This document shows, piece by piece, positions 9,890 to 20,981 of a DNA stretch of 64,000 nucleotides (position 1 is the stretch's first letter; each line of letters begins with the position of its first letter). Location: assembly GCA_023014485.1 (NCBI GenBank), contig JAJOZX010003304.1:382501-446500 (forward strand), written 5' to 3'. The notes beneath the pieces were generated by a model that was given only the letters and a program-made list of their open reading frames with translations, made no database searches and was not told the origin of the DNA. The stretch comes from Bathynomus jamesi. Taxonomy: Eukaryota > Arthropoda > Malacostraca > Isopoda > Cirolanidae. Made by a program: the position numbers and the translations under genes.

Positions 9890-10626
9890 TACAAAACACG
9901 CGACACTGAAGAAAATTGAATTTGGAATACTCTAAGGACAACGCAAAACGGGAAACAAATATAGTTGTGACAAATACTCAAGTGCTAAGACAGAACCACG
10001 CAATAACCAAAGTTTCATACTTGTAAGGATTTATTGAAAAAACAAGCACTGACATCGCATGCCTCACAGAAACACATCTTAAAGACTGCCAAGGAGATGT
10101 GAAAACTGCGAATACTGTACTGCAGAGTATGCATACATAAAGTAAAAATTACCTATAATAAAAAAAAAACTATTCTGCCAATGCCGACTAATCAGTAAAC
10201 CATTAGTAACTACGATGTAATATATATATACACACGGATTCTACTAGAACATTTGATAAATGTGATCATGACATAATAGCACACAAAATGAAATATCTGG
10301 GAATAACAGGCAAAGTGGGAAAATGGATCTACAACTTCCTCAGTGAATGACAGCAAGCCGTAAAAATCCAAATCAGAATCTAAAGTACGCAACTCGGTTC
10401 AGTTCCACAAGGAATATTCAGTATTAACCCCTCTCTTATTCATTATCATGCTACCAGACAATGAATTAGACGAAACAGTATAGTAACATCCTTTGCTGAT
10501 GATACGAAGATCAGCATAAAAATCGGCGATGCAGAAGATGTGAAAGCCCTACATGGAGGCAGGCACAAACAAAATATACAAACGGTCAGAAGAATGAATT
10601 TTAACCTCTAAAAATTTCAGCTCTTA

Positions 10627-10682
<56 letters not shown>

Positions 10683-10924
10683 CTCAAAAGGCCTTGCGGC
10701 CCATACGGAGGAGGTACCAATAACAACGGGTGCCAGGGAAAATTTTCTACACTCAAATAGTGTGCAAGATTTGGTCTAACCTTTTCTTGAAATGATCCAC
10801 AGAGGAACTGTTCACAACTTCTGAAGGTAAACTGTTCCACGTGTCACAGATCTACCTCTACGCACTGTTTGGTAAACTTAAGATCGCTGCTAATTAGCAC
10901 ACCCAGATATTATATTATATAATA

Positions 10925-10955
<31 letters not shown>

Positions 10956-11703
10956 CCCAGATAGACAGGAAATTCAGAGAAACACGAAAGCAAAAAATTT
11001 AAGGGTAATAATGACCGATGACGCAAAAGCTGAAACAGAATCAGATAGCGATAAACACGAAGCAAACAGAGTTATGGACAGCTACTGAGAACGTTCAAAG
11101 GAAAGGCGAGAAGGTAATGATGATTCCCCTGCTGAAAACCGTGATCATACCAAAACTTGATTACTGCTCACTCCTGACGCTCCCACAAAGCACAAAAGAG
11201 AAATTAATAAAGTATAGTAGTCCAGAGGAATCTCGCAGCAAAGAACTCAACTACTGGAAAAGACACGTAAATTAAATCTGTATTTGCGAGATACGAGATA
11301 TATATATATACACCATAATTTACATATGGAAAATAATCAAAACTAGTACATAACCTTAAACGAAACCCAATTAAGACCCAAACAACATTGGAAAATAGGA
11401 AAGGTAGAATGTGTCGTGTTCCCAAACTAAAGGACCAACAAAGGATATCCTCAACATTGCAGGAAAATAGCTTGGTTGTCAGGGAGCTAAAGACATTTTA
11501 ACCAGCTCCCAAATGACCAACGTCAAAATTGAAATCTTCAAGACTAGATGCCTGGCTCAGGACGGTACCGGGTGTACCTGGCTATGTGCGATGGAGATCG
11601 CAAGAAAGCAACTCGTTCCCTCTCCATCACGCCAGGCCTATAGGTGGGGCCACCAGCTTGACCTTCGTGTGAAGAGACCGATGCACAGAACTTTTACCAG
11701 GTT

Positions 11704-11705
<2 letters not shown>
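9890..11705 (+). mobile_element. LINE family A, copy 1 (interrupted pseudogene)
   Basis: Fragments of one non-LTR retrotransposon lie in order. An AP-endonuclease-like piece around 10030-10120 reads STDIACLTETHLKD. RT pieces from about 10230 include DHDIIAHKMKYLGITGKVGK and WIYNFLS, and the FADDT catalytic motif is at 10492-10506. A C-terminal tail follows from 10950 to 11705 (PLLKTVIIPKLDYCSLL). The copy at 37272-39146 shows the same order. A LINE B fragment with a (GA)n tail (10637-10850) is inserted after CAGCTCTTAATATA. Many stops and frameshifts are present. The 3' end runs straight into (TA)n at 11706. Confidence 0.75.
10637..10850 (-). mobile_element. LINE family B 3' fragment with (GA)n tail
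   Basis: From 10682 to about 10848 the sequence matches LINE B at 41985-42545. Shared blocks are CCTCAAAAGGCCTTGCGGCC, GGTGCCAGGGAAAATTTT and GATCCACAGAGGAACTGTTC. On its own (minus) strand it ends in GGCCTTTTGAGGTTC followed by (TC)n, seen here as (GA)n at 10637-10681. It is inserted in LINE A, in the opposite orientation. Confidence 0.75.

Positions 11706-11751
<46 letters not shown>
11706..11751. repeat. (TA)n tract
   Basis: About 22 TA units lie between the LINE A 3' end and the left terminal repeat of the mariner at 11752. Confidence 0.9.
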
Positions 11752-11754
<3 letters not shown>

Positions 11755-12142
11755 GGTGGGCCGTAAGTTTCCATACATAGGAAAAATAAACATTTTTATT
11801 TATATAATATGCTCTACATGGTTGCCATTGTTTTGAAAACACATTTCAATACGTGTTCCCCACTGTTGATGAACACGCATTAGCACAGTTGACGTTATGC
11901 TTGTAATGGCGTTGGTGATACGTTCCTTTAGATGATTTATGTCTCGTATCTTTTCCTGATACACCATGGCCTTCAAGTGCCCCCAAAGATAGAAATCAAG
12001 GGGGTGAGATCTGGGGATCTGGGAGGCCACTCCACAGGACCACGCCGACCAATCCAAGCATCCGGAAACTGCTGATCCAAATACCGACGCACGTGAAGAC
12101 CATAATTTAAATTTTCCTATGTATGGAAACTTACGGCCCACC

Positions 12143-12145
<3 letters not shown>
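11752..12145 (-). mobile_element. Miniature mariner with transposase C-terminus
   Basis: Perfect 21-bp inverted ends begin CAGGGTGGGCCGTAAGTTTC and are flanked by TA, with (TA)n tracts on both sides. The minus strand keeps about 70 transposase residues, including HPLDFYLWGHLKAMVYQEKI, DINHLKERITNAI and RVHQQWGTRIEMC. The catalytic SPD motif is reduced to RSH before PLDF, and everything N-terminal is missing. Solo or related ends occur at 52779-52876 and 63068. Confidence 0.8.

Positions 12146-12186
<41 letters not shown>
12146..12186. repeat. (TA)n tract
   Basis: About 20 TA units immediately follow the miniature mariner; together with 11706-11751 they frame the element. Confidence 0.9.
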
Positions 12187-12189
<3 letters not shown>

Positions 12190-12867
12190 AGCCCTGTTAC
12201 AAATTATGAAACCTATTTTTCAAGTTAACGAAACCAAACCTTTTGGAAAGGGTTGTTGTACACCTCTACATGACGTCACTTCACTTTCGATTCAATTCCT
12301 GTTGAAGTATTTCATTATTGCTTAATTTTTCCTTTGTTACACACTGAATACTCAAAAGAAAAAAAAAAAAAAAAATAGGTTGCGCAGCAGACTCGACCAG
12401 ATTTCTGACCAACTCGGCAAGTTATAAGGCTACTATTAATGCCCAGTTAGGTCAAATTAGTCGCGTCTTAGTCCGAAATTACCCGTGACCTAAAAACGCT
12501 CATGTGAAGAACAGCGAAAGGCGAGGACAGCGCACATTACAAAATCAGAGGCAGAGATTTTTAAGGAAAGGCTTAAAATCTGGTTCTCAAACTATATCGC
12601 TGTCACAGTGCATTCGTAAATTATCGGTCACAGTGCATTCGTGAATGAAGAGTACCTACAACGACCAAATTAAAAACAAAAAAAGCATTAAGGGTCACGA
12701 GACGCACCAACGCAATGCGAGGAATTATAAGCTCAGTTTATAAGGCACTTATTGGCACCAGATGGCACGCATAGAGACGCTTCTATTAGGCAATGGCCCA
12801 GAGCCTCTAGTCATACTTTGCGAACAACTTCGTAATAAAGAGCATTACATTAATTGCAACAACAACA

Positions 12868-12931
<64 letters not shown>

Positions 12932-13423
12932 GAAGGTTTCGAACGATGATTCAGGATGGACCTGCAGTCGACCCTTCTGTAGCATCCCGAATCATTTGCA
13001 GGATTTACTGGAGAATTGGTTTACGCTCTCCTCCTGCCCTCGCATGGCTAGTCAGGGACTTTGTACAAGAACCTGTGCCGCTGGTTATTGAAATTATTCA
13101 GGTTAGTATGCTGGAGGTTCCTAAGTTATTTTGGTAAACATTAAAAAATTTTGGGCCTCGTATTCTGAAGATATTTTCCATCCTCTTCATGACTGTGTCC
13201 CGCGCGGGTGGAACATATAAAAAGGTTTTATCAAGCATCACTAAAGTCATCTCTGACGTCACTTTAATTTATTATACCTTAAACGAAGAACGCAGACTAC
13301 CCTCACGGACGGTAGTGCCATAAGAATTTAACCTTTAGGGCATCCGCATTTAAAGGCCAAAGTACTTTAACACCACCCCTCGTTACCAAAATGTGCGCGC
13401 GCGTTCCTCGTGCGAACGCTTAC
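12187..13423. other. No gene recognised; (CA)n/(TA)n near 12870
   Basis: A (CA)n then (TA)n block spans about 12868-12931. A tandem GTCACAGTGCATTCGT pair is at about 12601-12640. A weak trace, SEAEIFKERLKIWFS (about 12548-12592, + strand), looks like the C-terminus of a LINE protein but is too short to assign. The frame at 12946-13137 matches nothing I know. Confidence 0.5.
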
Positions 13424-13549
13424 CGTACCTCCTAATTCGAAGAATAAGATCACCAACAAAGCGATGATAAAGGAAACGATGGCTTTAGACGTTGGCTCCT
13501 CAAGACACGCGGAAATGTTCCATGTTCGAAGTTTGACAAGTAAATCCAT
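13424..13549 (-). CDS. Candidate host first coding exon, membrane protein
   Basis: On the minus strand an ATG (13549-13547) opens 42 codons that end in ACG followed by GTAAGC, a good splice donor, in phase 0. The predicted N-terminus has about 23 polar residues (MDLLVKLRTWNISACLEEPT...). A hydrophobic helix AIVSFIIALLVILFFELGG follows. This layout suits a type II or signal-anchored membrane protein. Upstream in the gene's direction, 13600-14240, is clearly richer in CpG than the surrounding DNA, as expected of a promoter region. I do not recognise the protein and no second exon can be pinned down at lower coordinates, where repeats dominate. A chance open frame is possible. Confidence 0.35.
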
Positions 13550-13599
13550 AAAAAAGATTAAAAAAAAACCGGAGGATTTACTAAATTCAACAACTCTCA

Positions 13600-14240
13600 A
13601 ACCAAAAATGTGAGCGTTAAACGCACGCCGTTATAGGCCTAACGTCACAGCAGCCATTATTAAACCTGTCCGATGTTTTAAACAAATCAAATCGGTAGAC
13701 ATACTGCGACGTTTTCATCGAAATTTACTCCACTGTTCGAGCAACACTTTTTCGTGGTCAAATGAGGAAACACGCAAAATATTCAGCCAAAGTTTTTAGA
13801 CGTAATTTAACGATTCAAACCGAAATTCGCTACGACGAATAAACACAATTGTTAAATCGATAAAATGAATGCCGAGAAACGCGGCCGAGCAAGGGGCCAC
13901 CGCGAGACTTCACAGCTGAGCCTCGACTCGCAAACTAGTTTCGATGTGATGTGTTCTGTTCAATCCCTCTTCTTGAAAGAAGCGCGAACGCACGCACGAA
14001 CTCACGCATGATGGGTCGACAACCTACATAACAAAGCCTTTACATCTGAAACGCCCGAGTCAATAAGACCGAAACTCGCAACTTGCAAACGGCGATGACG
14101 CCCTTACAGTCTCTCATTCACCTCTTATCGTTCGTTTCTTAAAATTTCGTTCACGCAAACATGATCCAAAAATGAGTTAGAGCTCAAACTGAACAGCGAG
14201 CGCGCTAGATTTCCGCTCTTACGTACGTACGGTCTTTAAT
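13600..14240. promoter_or_regulatory. CpG-rich block, possible promoter
   Basis: This stretch has many CpG dinucleotides (for example CGAGACTTCACAGCTGAG, GAACGCACGCACGAAC, AGCGCGCTAGATTTCC) in a window otherwise poor in them. It contains no repeat-family sequence that I can see. It lies directly upstream of the candidate minus-strand exon. No TATA box placement can be argued with confidence. Confidence 0.3.
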
Positions 14241-14476
14241 ATCCCGATAAGGTCGAAAATCTCAAAGCATATACACGAAATAAACACCTTAATACAACGT
14301 AGGTGAATCGAAAGAGTAAACAATGATCAAGGTAGTTTAATACCACGTGAATTGTACTGCGCAGTAATGACCAAAATCCAAAATACTCCACAATTTCAAA
14401 ATGCAATTCCTTGTTTTTGGCCATTTTTTTTAATTCTTCGTCTCATAACAACAAATACCCACCAAAACAAGCAAAC

Positions 14477-14534
<58 letters not shown>

Positions 14535-14810
14535 TGCGTTGTGGAGGAGGTATTAGCGATAAAGTAGGCTAAAATTAAAAATTTAATTCGATATGAAAAA
14601 AGTGCGATCCTCTAAAACGTAAGGAATACGCACAGTGTAAGAAATGTCATTCAGTTCAAAGGCGTCAACAATGCCAAATATTTATATAATAATTATTACG
14701 TCCTATTTATTCTTTCAAATAATATCTAAGGAAATTCTATAAGTGGTGTGAACTAGTAATTTCCTTACAATTCTTCTCCCTAACCTTACCAAAATCAATA
14801 AATCAATAAA

Positions 14811-14902
<92 letters not shown>
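14241..14902. other. Unassigned DNA with two long (TA)n tracts
   Basis: (TA)n runs occupy 14483-14533 and 14813-14900, the latter with about 44 units. The second run touches the 3' tail of the SINE starting at 14903. Nothing else recognised. Confidence 0.7.
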
Positions 14903-14904
<2 letters not shown>

Positions 14905-15182
14905 CTTTACATTTGATTAGCTTCCACCCGAATTGTTCATTCTGATGAAGGTCAAGTTTTTCACTCCACCTTAGACCTACAGTTTAACGTGGAATCCGAA
15001 CCACGCCCCAGCGTCTTAAGCACTAGGCCACCCAGGGTACCCACTTACCTACCAACCACTTTATTGTGTGGAAAGATGAACAGTTGGGTTTTGCTGGGTG
15101 CCTGCTGCCGTCACCGGGTCCCGAACCCGGGGCCGATGGATTCGTAGTCAGCAACCCTAACCACTAACACCACCGAGACGCA
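14903..15182 (-). mobile_element. Dimeric tRNA-derived SINE, copy 1
   Basis: On the minus strand the element starts with a tRNA-like head. Its A-box-like part is TGGTGTTAGTGGTTAGG and its B-box-like part is GGGTTCGGGACCC, with GACTACGAATCCATCGGCCC between. A body with CACAATAAAGTGGTTGGTAG follows, then a second, partly deleted tRNA-like unit (GTGGCCTAGTGCTTAAGACG ... GGTTCGGATTCCACG). The tail ends near GAAGCTAATCAAATGTAAAG and runs into (TA)n. Copies 2 and 3 are at 28281-28567 and 32454-32711. Confidence 0.8.
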
Positions 15183-15236
15183 ATTTACTATTATATATAT
15201 GCACTAAAATCACAGAATAACACGTGATCTTATTAA

Positions 15237-15400
15237 TAAGCAAACAACCACAGGGAAAAGGAAACACGAAGTCCGAGCGCTTTCGTGATATATTCACATT
15301 ATTAAGGAGAAACAGAAAATTTTCTGTTTCTCCTTGATAATGTGAATATATCACGAAAGCGCTCGGACTTCGTGTTTCCTTTTCCCTGTGGTTGTTTGCT

Positions 15401-15402
<2 letters not shown>
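15237..15402. repeat. 83-bp near-perfect palindrome, hammerhead-like motif
   Basis: Two arms of 83 bp meet at AACAGAAAA/TTTTCTGTT (15319/15320) with a single visible mismatch. The right arm reads TTTCTCCTTGATAATGTG, then ATATCACGAAAGCGCTCGG, then GTGTTTCCTTTTCCCTGTGG. The order TGATAA...CGAAAGCGC followed by a TTTCCTTTT segment parallels the Penelope-like 3' end at 48.5 kb. It is probably a head-to-head pair of terminal-repeat fragments. (TA)n follows directly. Confidence 0.65.
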
Positions 15403-15432
<30 letters not shown>

Positions 15433-15829
15433 ATACATATATATAATATATATATATATATAATTTGCAATTTATCGTTTAAATAAATAAATAATGATAA
15501 TATTGTAGTAAGTTGTTCTCCCGGCAGCTTTCAATTTCCTTGTTCTACTGACTGTGATAATAAAGGCAGGCCTTGAGTGTACTGTACCTCGTGCCTAAGA
15601 CGTAACTTGTCGCTTACTTTACGGGCCTACGAACCTCGTTAAGAATGTCGTATGGACGTGTACGGACGCCCCACTTTCAACTAGAGTTGCATTCGAAAGA
15701 AAGGATTAACAGATCTACGAATCTTCTACTCGAAAAAGTCAACATACCTCTTTGATTCGATTCTAGGAAATGCCTCAAAACGGGTAACAGTGAAAAATGG
15801 TGCGCAGTAAATTTTTTAATATATCCGTG

Positions 15830-15907
<78 letters not shown>

Positions 15908-16953
15908 ACCTCCTACTTCGATGTTAGTTACCTAATCTGACCTAACTCAGTGTAACTGACATTTAGCCTAACCAGACTTGACCTAATTTCACCTCAACTG
16001 ACTTGTATTCAGTGTTAAGTACGCCAGACACAATCATCAGACCTGGAAGAGATACCTTCTACCAAAAGTAGGAGCTAACTGATACGAAAGATAACGCGAG
16101 TTAAGGTAACGGAAAATCTCGAGAGCAACGCCAGAGAATGATGAGAGGGATAGTTTTCTTTCGGAGAAAGCTTTTGGTTAAAGAAACTGAAAGCGAGTTA
16201 AGATCGAAATAGAAAGCCACTAACGGACAAGCTGTTGCGGTTCCGTTAGGCTTAGAAAGCAGCATATATATATATATATATATAATATATATATATATAT
16301 ATAGGGAGGAGATAATAACTTTAGGAAAGGAAGATACCGCCAATGAAAAAAACACAATCTCGCTTACACAATGGTCTCGAACGAGGCGTGTCCTCTTCCA
16401 GTTTCACAAGACTGACTCCTAGATACAAACTTACAGATACTACTACACATATTTTTGTTTTATCAGTCGCTAATAATAATAATAATAATTTAGGTATTTT
16501 AACCCCATTCGTGACGAGAAATGTTATGCGACCAGAGGCTCCTCCAAGGGGGACCCGAGTGGCTGAGGTGATTAGCCACCCCCCTTCTTGCCTTAGTAAA
16601 TTTACTTCTTTCGCAATGCTAACTTTTTGTAACGGAAATTTTTATGTACAAAAGACATTATCTTATTTTCTTTGAAAGCATGGAAAAATGTGTAGCTCAT
16701 CAATGAGCGAAATAGACGCCAGAAAACGTTCTTTAGAAGCTATTTGAGGCAGATTTTGATACCAGCCACCCCCTTCACCCAAATCCTGGAGAAGGAAGCC
16801 CCTAACGACGGAGAGGAACCTACAGCTTTACTTGAAATCCGATCCATTAATGATAAGAGTGGACAGATTGGAAGCGGACTTCAAGAAAGATGGTCAGGAC
16901 AGTCGTTTTTCAATCTTAGGAAGTACAATATATATTGTGTATTTTAACCAAAA

Positions 16954-16964
<11 letters not shown>
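15403..16964. other. No gene recognised; (TA)n and (GA)36 tracts
   Basis: TA-rich tracts lie at 15401-15463 and 16263-16302. (GA)n occupies 15833-15904. An (AAT)n run is near 16471-16490. TAACCTAACCTGAC-like degenerate stretches occur around 15930-16000. Open frames here are short and lack family motifs. Confidence 0.6.

Positions 16965-16988
<24 letters not shown>
16965..16988. repeat. (ACT)n trinucleotide tract
   Basis: A short uninterrupted ACT repeat, about eight units. Confidence 0.85.
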
Positions 16989-17079
16989 CCTTGCCTTAAT
17001 ATGCAATATGAATAGCGGTTGAACAACACTATTCTGGCAGTTTGTGACAAACTGACATCAGCATATCTAGATTCTGGAC

Positions 17080-17236
17080 CGGACTGGTCCCAGGATTTCA
17101 GGTTCTATCGCTAGTCACTAACATCTGAACGCGGAAGAGGGTCACCCATCAAACTAATAAACACAGCCAACGTTGTTTAGCCTCGCCAACCTGATGGCAA
17201 GCAGTGGCCTCGAAGTGGCCACGACGCAGCCCTCAC
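17080..17236 (-). mobile_element. 5S rRNA-derived SINE, copy 1
   Basis: The minus strand carries GGCTAAACAACGTTGGCTG then TTAGTTTGATGGGTGACCC. These resemble the internal promoter of a 5S rRNA gene (box A AAGTTAAGCAACG, box C TTGGATGGGTGACC) with similar spacing. A second copy with the same order is at 60375-60569 and shares downstream body sequence (CGTTCAGATG). The 5' part (CGTGGCCACTTCGAGG) is diverged from real 5S. It is either a SINE3-type element or a family of 5S pseudogenes. Confidence 0.55.
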
Positions 17237-17370
17237 ATACTAGTCTTAATTTACTAATATATCGACTCTTGTCGAGTCATTTGTTACGGAGATATGAGTC
17301 ACTGTTGTCTAGTTGCAAATGGACCTACATATTTTCTGATCCTTTATAATACCTAACAATCCCAAATATA

Positions 17371-17594
17371 GGTGAACCAAATGTAGGTGGACAGTAAATG
17401 ATAACGTTTATTTTGAGAATACATATTTAATTTTTTTGTATACTATAATACAAAATAAAAATTTAAATAAATTTAGTTATAATATTTAATATAATAAAAC
17501 ACAAACACCATAGTTATAATGAACACCATAGTTATAATATAATATAACACAAACCGTATTCAACCTACTGTCCACCTACTTTTGGTTCACCGTG
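17371..17594. mobile_element. 224-bp mariner-type MITE, copy 1
   Basis: Inverted ends of the form GGTGAACCAAA(A/T)GTAGGTGG are flanked by TA. The interior is AT-rich and non-coding. Copy 2 (61413-61636) is the same length, in the opposite orientation and nearly identical through the interior. TA target and GGTGAACC ends fit Tc1/mariner MITEs. Confidence 0.85.
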
Positions 17595-17611
17595 TATATT
17601 GAAATACGTAC

Positions 17612-17869
17612 GAAGAGTCGCGAGTACGAGGGGGGAACTCGCCATATTGGCGATTTTGCGATTGTTTCACGGATAATAATTCAACCCTCCCCCCATCCAC
17701 AGACGACTTGGTACAGCCAAATACACCTATCGTACGCTCAAAATTTAGCTATTTTCAATTACTATTTGCGCTATGCGCCTCTCGTACGCAACAATTACAA
17801 AGTTTAAACGCGTCTCTCTCTCAAAATTGGTTTGTTTGGCGAGTTCGCCCCTCGTACTCGCCACGCTTC
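17612..17869. mobile_element. Short inverted-repeat MITE, unknown superfamily
   Basis: The left end GAAGAGTCGCGAGTACGAGG is matched by inverted CCTCGTACTCGCCACGCTTC at the right. A further GAACTCGCC/GGCGAGTTC pair lies inside. The 258-bp element is non-coding and starts only 18 bp after the 224-bp MITE. No clean TSD is visible. Confidence 0.6.
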
Positions 17870-17894
17870 ATATACACGTACACTATATTGAAAC

Positions 17895-18247
17895 TGGCAT
17901 TGACTGGATTCTTTAGATCTGATATATTTGCATGTCGGTTATAAATAGATATAGAGTAACATATTTGTGGATAGTAGTCTATGACGACTTGACTTGATCC
18001 TCTGGATCCAGAGATTCTATCTTTAGTTTTAAATTGATAATTATTTAGTTCTGTAAAAATTGGTCGTTGCCAATGTACAGGCAGTTTTTACATAAATTTC
18101 TTATGTTCTTGTGGTTCGGAACCCACGTAAAATTGTAGGTCCCCTCCGCCACCACGGAGGACATACACAATACACAATTACGAACACAGTTAGGTAGACC
18201 AGCCATGAGTGGATCCTAGGGTCTTTGGTGGTCTGAAACATTATAAC
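17895..18247. repeat. Second locus of the 6.9-7.6 kb repeat
   Basis: Matches 7250-7590 through TGACTGGATTCTTTAGATCT, GAGATTCTATCTTTAGTTTT, TTCTTATGTTCTTGTGGTTC and GGTAGACCAGCCATGAGTGG. One copy of the unit is present rather than two. Family unknown. Confidence 0.75.
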
Positions 18248-20176
18248 TGATATGACAAAAAAAAAAAGTAACATACCCAAAACTCATTCATTTAACCAAC
18301 ATTTACGACAAGAATTTAACAAAAATAGGAATAATCGTGAAGGAAATGGCACAAAAAAAACCTTCATAATATATGAATTAAACAATCAGATTTTTTTTTT
18401 TTTCCTTCTTTTTTAAAAAGTTGTCAGTTCTCCGGAACAAGATTACATTGTGTTCTCAGAACGAATACCAACAAGCAAGGAAGCAAAGCTTTCGTACTAA
18501 TATAACCTTAACAAATTTCATTTTATATATAATCTATATATTATATATATATATTACACAAGGGTTATTTGTAGGTTCTCTCAAGTTTGGCAGAATATTT
18601 CAACATAAAGCAAAGGCTTCTTCAAATGCAATATAAACATCATTGTTTAAATATAAAAATGTTGAACTTTCAATTCAATCCATAAAATTTTAATTTGTTT
18701 ATTTGCATAAATAAAAGTAGGAATTCTTTTACCGTCTATGAACAACTGTTACGAAATGTTGATGTCTCAAAGTTTGTAATATGACCCGACAAAAAAAAAG
18801 TCCCCCCCCACCTCCAAAGGGGGGTTAACTGTCTATGTATAGTTTTCTTTTATTAACAGCTACTGCGTTAAAGAAGTCTCAGTATCATATTGGCAATGAT
18901 TAGTTAACGTTGTGTATTTACTTTATAACAATGGTAAACGTTCGCAACATACAGGGTGTCCCACGAGTCCCTTCACCCTATTCTAGTAGGAAAAGGTTCA
19001 AATGCACAAAATGCGACAAAACACGCAAAATTACTTCGCAAAACACTAAATATCGAGAAAACAAAATAAGATATCAACGAGTGGTAATCGTCTTCGGACA
19101 CAGACTGAGTCACACTACAACATGCATCGCATGCGCGTCATATGATGCGCGTGCAGCATAACTAGTTCGGGAACTTTTTGAACACACCTCGTATGCGTGT
19201 GAAGTTTCATTAGCTTACGTTGCGTGGTTCAAAGGTTATGACGTGGACCTACACTTGACCTTTGACGTCTATTTGTGATCTTAAATAAAGGGACCCCCCC
19301 CCGAGTCTCGTTCGGAACACACCATCTTCTGGTCACCCCATACATTTGTGAAATTTTATCGATTGCTGTCGAGCGGTTGAAAAGTTATACTCCGGACACG
19401 AAAGTGTGACAAACGGAGAAGCGTAATCCAGTATGTCCCCTACAAATTTATTGGGGGAGGAGGGGGAGGGGGAATTAAAGAAACTAATGTAGGCAACTCA
19501 GTTTTTTTTTGCTATTTCGCAAAAAAAAAAAAAAAAATTAACCTTCATATGAACAAGATATATGTATTTTCAATCTGAACATTAGTGTCCACCACTATAT
19601 CATTATTTGCATAAAGATTGCACGAGACAACACTAAACCCCTCATTTGTCAAATGCCACATTCTTCCATTTCTGAGAAGCTGTACTTTAAAATAATTTTA
19701 ATTTGTTTTGACAATTATTCCACGTGAAAACACTCCAAAAACCAAAGTTTAAATTTTTGAATCTTTCGTTGATTAGACTGCGTCGTGGAAGCATTAAACC
19801 AGGGATTTTCAACCCAGGTTATACATTAACATTTTCAGGAGGACGTAATGCGCTCATAAAATAGCCACGTTTCTTTTTTTTTCTTTTTTTGTAAATGTAT
19901 ATTCCAAAATATTTCAACAACGTAAGTTTCTTATATATAAGCAATTTGATTGGGGGAGGGGAAATACTCTAAAGCACCTTCACTTTTCCAAAAGATAGGC
20001 GGTGGAGACAAGATTGAAATCCCTGCATTAGAATAAGTGGCTTCACTCTTTCATCTCTGCTATGACGTCTTGAATTCGTTTTCAATGTCTTTGATACACT
20101 TTTCCTTGAAGTCAATTCTCAAATCACTAGAAACACCTTCTTACTATAGAAGAAAATACGAGTTTTGTTTGTTTAT
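18248..20176. other. No gene recognised; one mariner-type end
   Basis: A TA-flanked CAGGGTGTCCCACGAGTCCC at 18952 begins a fragment (to about 19000) that shares ACCCTATTCTAGTAGGAAAA with the MITE at 56172-56256. GTTCGGGAACTTTTTGAACA near 19166 looks like an inverted mariner end, and CACACCTCG follows it. The rest shows homopolymer-rich DNA without motifs, including A, C and G runs near 18790-18820, 19290-19305 and 19450-19540. Confidence 0.45.
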
Positions 20177-20465
20177 CATCTAGTCCGAGTCAAGGAGGAG
20201 ACATGGGGCTGAGGCCTGGCCTCGGGCATATTTTGCACTCCGCCTCAGACCTCAAAAGTGGCCTTGGCCTCGAGGCCAGTTGAAAAGTAGAAAGGCCTCG
20301 TGGCTTTCGTTTGGCTTAGGGAATCCCGATTTTTGTTCTGTTCTGTAATTTTCAACCCTCGGTAGCGTTGGGGTGGAGATTCTTCAGATGGGCGCGCTCG
20401 GGGTAGATATTCTTCAGGTGAGGACCATGACCTGACAGGTGACCGTACAGTATGTGGCGGCATAC

Positions 20466-20545
20466 TTTGATAAGTATTATTCAGACAGGTGACTAGTCAG
20501 GCGGCAGTGTTTGATAAGTATTATTCAGTTAGGTGACCAACGGAT
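20466..20545. repeat. Direct repeat pair, about 43-bp period
   Basis: TTTGATAAGTATTATTCAG followed by A/T-CAGGTGAC occurs twice, each preceded by GGCGGCA. Confidence 0.7.
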
Positions 20546-20579
20546 TAGTGACGAGTCACTGTGACGTTAGGTACACAAA

Positions 20580-20598
20580 TCTATTATATATTTCCGCC

Positions 20599-20630
<32 letters not shown>

Positions 20631-20974
20631 CTTTATGCAAGCGCAAACCGTTTGACCTAGAGCTACCAAATTTGGAGGGGTGGGGGTAATGGGGGAGGGG
20701 TGGGGGTAATGTGGGAGGGGCGTGGGGGATGGGGTTAGCCCCCCCAAGTTGCATAAAGGGGGTGAGGGGTATCAATGGGGGGAAGGGTGGGGGTTAGCCC
20801 CCGTTGCATAAAGGGGGTGAGGGGCTTTGGGGATAAGTGGGGAGGGGATTAGCCCCCGTTGCATAAAGGGGGTGAGGGGGTTTGGGGGGATATCTTACAA
20901 CACAGAGTCGGTCAGCCTGTCTGTTTTGTATGTTTGTGAAATTTATCCCGGGCAACGTCGGGTACCTCACCTAG
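20580..20974 (+). mobile_element. Non-autonomous Helitron-like element
   Basis: The 5' end reads TCTATTATATATTTCCGCCT followed by (TGTC)n. The 3' end is CCCGGGCAACGTCGGG, a GC hairpin, then TACCTCAC and CTAG, followed by T. A 5' TC, a 3' hairpin about 10 nt before CTAG, and insertion between A and T are Helitron features. The interior is a G-rich minisatellite, with TTAGCCCCCGTTGCATAAAG and AGGGGGTGAGGGG repeated two or three times. No Rep/helicase is encoded. The element lies 7 bp from the mariner copy at 20982. Confidence 0.65.
20677..20900. repeat. G-rich minisatellite inside the Helitron
   Basis: Runs of three to six G are spaced closely on the + strand (GGGGTGGGGGTAATGGGG type). TTGCATAAAGGGGGTGAGGG recurs about three times with a period of roughly 50-60 bp. 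The pattern is compatible with G-quadruplex formation on the + strand. Confidence 0.7.
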
Positions 20975-20981
20975 TATTATA

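Noticed and set aside
12946..13137. 63-codon frame with PSVASRIICRIYWRIGLRSP
   Set aside because: Short, no recognisable domain, next to a microsatellite; likely chance.
17080..17236. Functional 5S rRNA gene
   Set aside because: Only the internal-promoter region is similar; the 5' part is diverged and the body is shared with another dispersed copy.
20600..20900. CRISPR-like or satellite array
   Set aside because: Units are G-rich, irregular and inside a Helitron-like element; no spacer/repeat organisation. The window is eukaryotic.
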